Below, one piece after another: positions 61,738 to 64,000 of a stretch of 64,000 nt of DNA. Both the position numbers and the translations under genes were made by a program. The stretch is from positions 22,633 to 86,632 of the forward strand of contig NZ_AQWU01000071.1 in NCBI RefSeq assembly GCF_000376265.1, read 5' to 3'. This stretch comes from Thermus igniterrae ATCC 700962 (GTDB lineage: Bacteria; Deinococcota; Deinococci; Deinococcales; Thermaceae). Position 1 is the first letter of the stretch, and every line of letters starts with the position of its first letter. The notes beneath the pieces are model-generated. The model saw only the letters and a program-made list of their open reading frames with translations, searched no databases and was not told where the DNA came from.

Positions 61738-64000
61738 GCCGCAGGGCGAAGCCGGGCTCCTCCCAGGGGTCCCAGGTGAAGCGGACGGGTTGGCTTCCCG
61801 GCCGAAGAAGGCCAAGCCCCGGAACGGGAACCGGCCCCGGGGCGTACCAGGCCAGGCGCTGGCTGGGGTCGGGGAAGAGGAGCATTCCCCAAGGAAGCCG
61901 GAGTTCCAGGACCTCTTCTCCTAGGGCGTAGTCCGCCGTGGGGTCGCGGGCCCCCTCCGGGTCGACTCCCCGCCTCAGCACCCCCAGCTCGTAGACCACC
62001 CGGGGGTAGTCGGTGCCGTCCCGGCCCGTGCGGCGGCGGTTGGGCTCCAGGAGGAAGGGCACGAAGGGGCCCTGCCCGGGCCGGGTGGGCCCCCGGAAGG
62101 TGAGGTACTCCGTTCCCACCAGGCCATAGTCCAGTTCCCGGAAGGGGTAGTAGCCCGCCTCCACCAGAAGCCTCCCCCCATCCTGACCCACCTCCAGGAG
62201 GAACTCCGCCCCGAAACCCTGGCCCTGGGGTACCCCCCCGGGCACCGTGTCCAGGTAAAGCCGGAGGGGCAGGGGGCCCCGGTAGAGGAGCCAGAGGTAC
62301 TCGGGGTCGGCATGGGCCTTGAGGAAGCTCCCATCCTCCCGGAGGAGGAAGGGTACCCCTGCCCACTCCTCCGGGTTGCCGTCCAGGCGGAAGGCCCCCT
62401 GGGCGGTGGCCGCCAGGAGGCCATAGTTTTCCTCCGGGTCCAGGAGGTTGTGCCAGAAGGGGTCCCGCTCGGGGGCCTCCCAGTCCATGAAGAGCCAGTT
62501 GCGCTTGAACCACTCGTCCAAAAAGGCGAAGACCATCCCCCCGGCAAGCCCCACCTGGGTTATGTCCTGCCACAGGGCCAGGACGCCCTCCGCCTGGGCC
62601 TCCTCGGAGTGCCCGCCGTGGTGCAGGCCCTCGGGGTGGAAGTGGGCGACCCCCCGGCTGGAGGGCAGGCCGAACTCGGCGATGAGGAGGGGCATGGGGT
62701 GGTGGTGGGCCTTGAGGCGCGCCAGGTAGGCCCTATAACGCCTGGGGGCCAGTCCGGGCTCGTTCACCAGGAAGTCGGGGTAGTAGGGGTAGACGTGGTA
62801 GGCGGCGAAGAGGCTTACTGGGCTTCCGGGGAGGGGCCTTAGGTGGGTGGGGTCCAGGGTCACTGTGTCCTCTTCGTGGAGGAGTCCTTCCCTGGGGGGC
62901 TCCACCCGTTCTCCCCGGGCCCGCCGGAGCCGGTACTCCTCCGCGAAGCTGGCCTCGCTTTCCCAGCGCAGGGGGTCCAGGGTGGGCCAGTTCACAAACC
63001 CCAGGGGCCGCATCGTTCCGTAGGCCTCCAGCTCGTAGGCGGCCAGGCGGTCCAGGACCTCCGCCAGATAGGCGGCGAAGGGGCTTGCCCCGGGGACGGC
63101 CTCCAGGAAGCGGCCCCGGTAGCCCCTCCCGGGGTGCCGCCGGTTGTAGGCCTCCACGGAGTAGGGTTCAAACTCCCGCCCCACCAGGAGGCCCAGGGTC
63201 CAGGGGGAGACGTCGGCGGTATAGTCCCCGTGGGCGTGCCCCGGGCGCGGGGGGCGGCGCAGGTTGCCGTGGAGGGCGTCCAGCACCTCGCGGCCTTCCA
63301 GGAGGAACTTCTCCAGGAAAGCCCCCTCCCAGTCGGGGTAGCCCTCCTCCTCGGGCAGCTCGGTCCAGACTCCCTGGAAGAGGTAGAGGGGCCTTGTGTG
63401 GCTCAGGTTGTGGCCGCGCAGGGCCTGGTAGAAGGCGGGGGGAAGGAGGGTGTAGACCCGTACCGCGTTGGCCCCCATCCCAAAGAGGAGTTCCAGCCAG
63501 GCCCGGTAGAGCCAGACCTCCTGGGGGAACTGGGCGGGGAAGCGGCCGGGGAGGGCCACTCCCAGGTTGACCCCCTGCACCTGGAGGGGCTTCCCCTCCA
63601 CGAAGAACCGCCCCTCCCGGGCGGTGAAGGGGGGCGGGGCCTTGCGGGCCTTGGGGAGGGGGGGTGGGGTGGGGGGGAGGGTTTTGAGGACTTCCTCCGC
63701 CTCCCGGTAGCCCCGCCTCAGGGCTTCCTCCAGGGCGCTCCGGGCGCTTTCCACGTCCCCCAGGGCCCGGAGGGCCAGGCCGAAGCCGTAGAGGGCCTCG
63801 GCGCCCCCCCTTAGGGTGCCCACCAGGCGGGCGAAGGGGTAAAGGGCCTCCTCAGGCCTGCCCAGGCGGTAGAGGGCAAACCCCTGGAGGGTCAGGGCCT
63901 CCTCCGGGGGGTTGGGGCTTTGCAGGAGCGGGGCTAGGGCCTCGAGGGCCGCCCCCATCCGCCCTGCCCTGTAGTGGCCCCGGGCCTCCTCCAGGGGCCC
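61688..64000 (-). CDS. TPR + glycoside-hydrolase-like protein, 5' end outside the window
   Basis: The frame is open to the last base of the window, so the N-terminus is missing; the ATG at 63958 is probably internal. Counted from there, residues 1-95 are TPR-like (EEALTLQGFALYRLGRPEEAL, GAEALYGFGLALRALGDVESA). A Pro-rich hinge is followed by a TIM-barrel glycosidase-like domain (about 115-540) with VQGVNLGVALPGRFP, GANAVRVYTLLPPAF, a Glu in GLLVGREFEP (E262) at the acid/base position of clan GH-A and a Glu in LLIAEFGLPSSRG (E428) at the nucleophile position. The last 200 residues are a CBM9-like beta domain (FRLDGNPEEWAGVPFLLR). No signal peptide can be assessed. Substrate unknown. Confidence 0.78.
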   Translation of the reverse strand, partial: GPLEEARGHYRAGRMGAALEALAPLLQSPNPPEEALTLQGFALYRLGRPEEALYPFARLVGTLRGGAEALYGFGLALRALGDVESARSALEEALRRGYREAEEVLKTLPPTPPPLPKARKAPPPFTAREGRFFVEGKPLQVQGVNLGVALPGRFPAQFPQEVWLYRAWLELLFGMGANAVRVYTLLPPAFYQALRGHNLSHTRPLYLFQGVWTELPEEEGYPDWEGAFLEKFLLEGREVLDALHGNLRRPPRPGHAHGDYTADVSPWTLGLLVGREFEPYSVEAYNRRHPGRGYRGRFLEAVPGASPFAAYLAEVLDRLAAYELEAYGTMRPLGFVNWPTLDPLRWESEASFAEEYRLRRARGERVEPPREGLLHEEDTVTLDPTHLRPLPGSPVSLFAAYHVYPYYPDFLVNEPGLAPRRYRAYLARLKAHHHPMPLLIAEFGLPSSRGVAHFHPEGLHHGGHSEEAQAEGVLALWQDITQVGLAGGMVFAFLDEWFKRNWLFMDWEAPERDPFWHNLLDPEENYGLLAATAQGAFRLDGNPEEWAGVPFLLREDGSFLKAHADPEYLWLLYRGPLPLRLYLDTVPGGVPQGQGFGAEFLLEVGQDGGRLLVEAGYYPFRELDYGLVGTEYLTFRGPTRPGQGPFVPFLLEPNRRRTGRDGTDYPRVVYELGVLRRGVDPEGARDPTADYALGEEVLELRLPWGMLLFPDPSQRLAWYAPGPVPVPGLGLLRPGSQPVRFTWDPWEEPGFALRLKPLYYRLQALWRGEP

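Overview
The window is a very GC-rich (roughly 68-70% by eye), densely packed bacterial chromosome segment. It carries the hallmarks of the genus Thermus: a 500-residue GH77 amylomaltase with catalytic residues at the Thermus positions (D293, E340, D395), the pilA1-pilA2-pilA3-comZ pilin/competence cluster, futalosine-pathway mqnB, bacillithiol genes, family-4 UDG, many G/C-ending codons, 4-base ATGA/GTGA gene overlaps and many apparently leaderless promoters. No phage, insertion sequence or CRISPR array was seen. The species is not determined.

Layout. 1-4.8 kb: end of a YibE/F membrane protein, then sbcD-sbcC. 4.9-7.1 kb: CBS-domain protein, secreted pectinacetylesterase/Notum-like esterase, small HExxH protein. 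7.1-12.7 kb: recG facing a two-gene M16 peptidase pair and an EamA transporter. 12.7-17.3 kb: 3-hydroxyacyl-CoA dehydrogenase, malQ, and sucCD on the other strand. 17.3-22.4 kb: membrane protein, then radA and a PIN/TRAM gene overlapping each other, and a clpC lacking the M domain. 22.5-29.1 kb: glyS, asd, tlyA, two small genes, glnS and a crotonase. 29.1-33.1 kb: infC-rpmI-rplT, then an operon of COG2426 protein, a PlsY/acyl-ACP-reductase-like fusion and mqnB. 33.2-37.1 kb: sodA, fumC, terC, bdr. 37.1-44.2 kb: branched-chain amino-acid block ilvB-ilvN-ilvC, leuA, a GNAT gene and cimA, preceded by an attenuator with a leader peptide. 44.2-46.7 kb: ABC-2 exporter split across divergent units. 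46.8-50.3 kb: comZ-pilA3-pilA2-pilA1, visibly less GC-rich than its surroundings. 50.4-52.7 kb: plsY-bshB1 and a small gene with udgA. 52.7-64 kb: a pseudokinase-like membrane protein and partner, hisD with a BtuF-like protein, lipoprotein subtilase, LCP protein, tRNA-Leu(UAA), a HicB-like/PD-(D/E)XK nuclease fusion, murJ and a TPR/glycoside-hydrolase-like protein running off the end.

How the genes work together. Leu/Val/Ile synthesis (ilvBNC, leuA, cimA) is regulated at least partly by a leader-peptide attenuator. TCA-cycle genes sucCD and fumC are present; sucC carries a perfect 16-bp palindrome overlapping its ribosome-binding site. The translation operon infC-rpmI-rplT begins with an ATA-start infC behind a 9-bp leader hairpin. 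Bacillithiol metabolism is represented by bshB1 and bdr, and menaquinone synthesis by mqnB. DNA repair and recombination genes are sbcCD, recG, radA and udgA. No gene-free stretch exceeds 300 bases.

Less familiar content is concentrated in four places: the PlsY/AAR-like fusion (30813-32474), the pseudokinase module (52740-54417), the HicB/PD-(D/E)XK fusion (59166-60260) and the atypical pilin cluster. Two sequence-wide signals also stand out: about 15 genes with a TANNNT-like -10 box 6-8 nt before the start codon, and a strongly over-represented palindrome CCTCGAGG.
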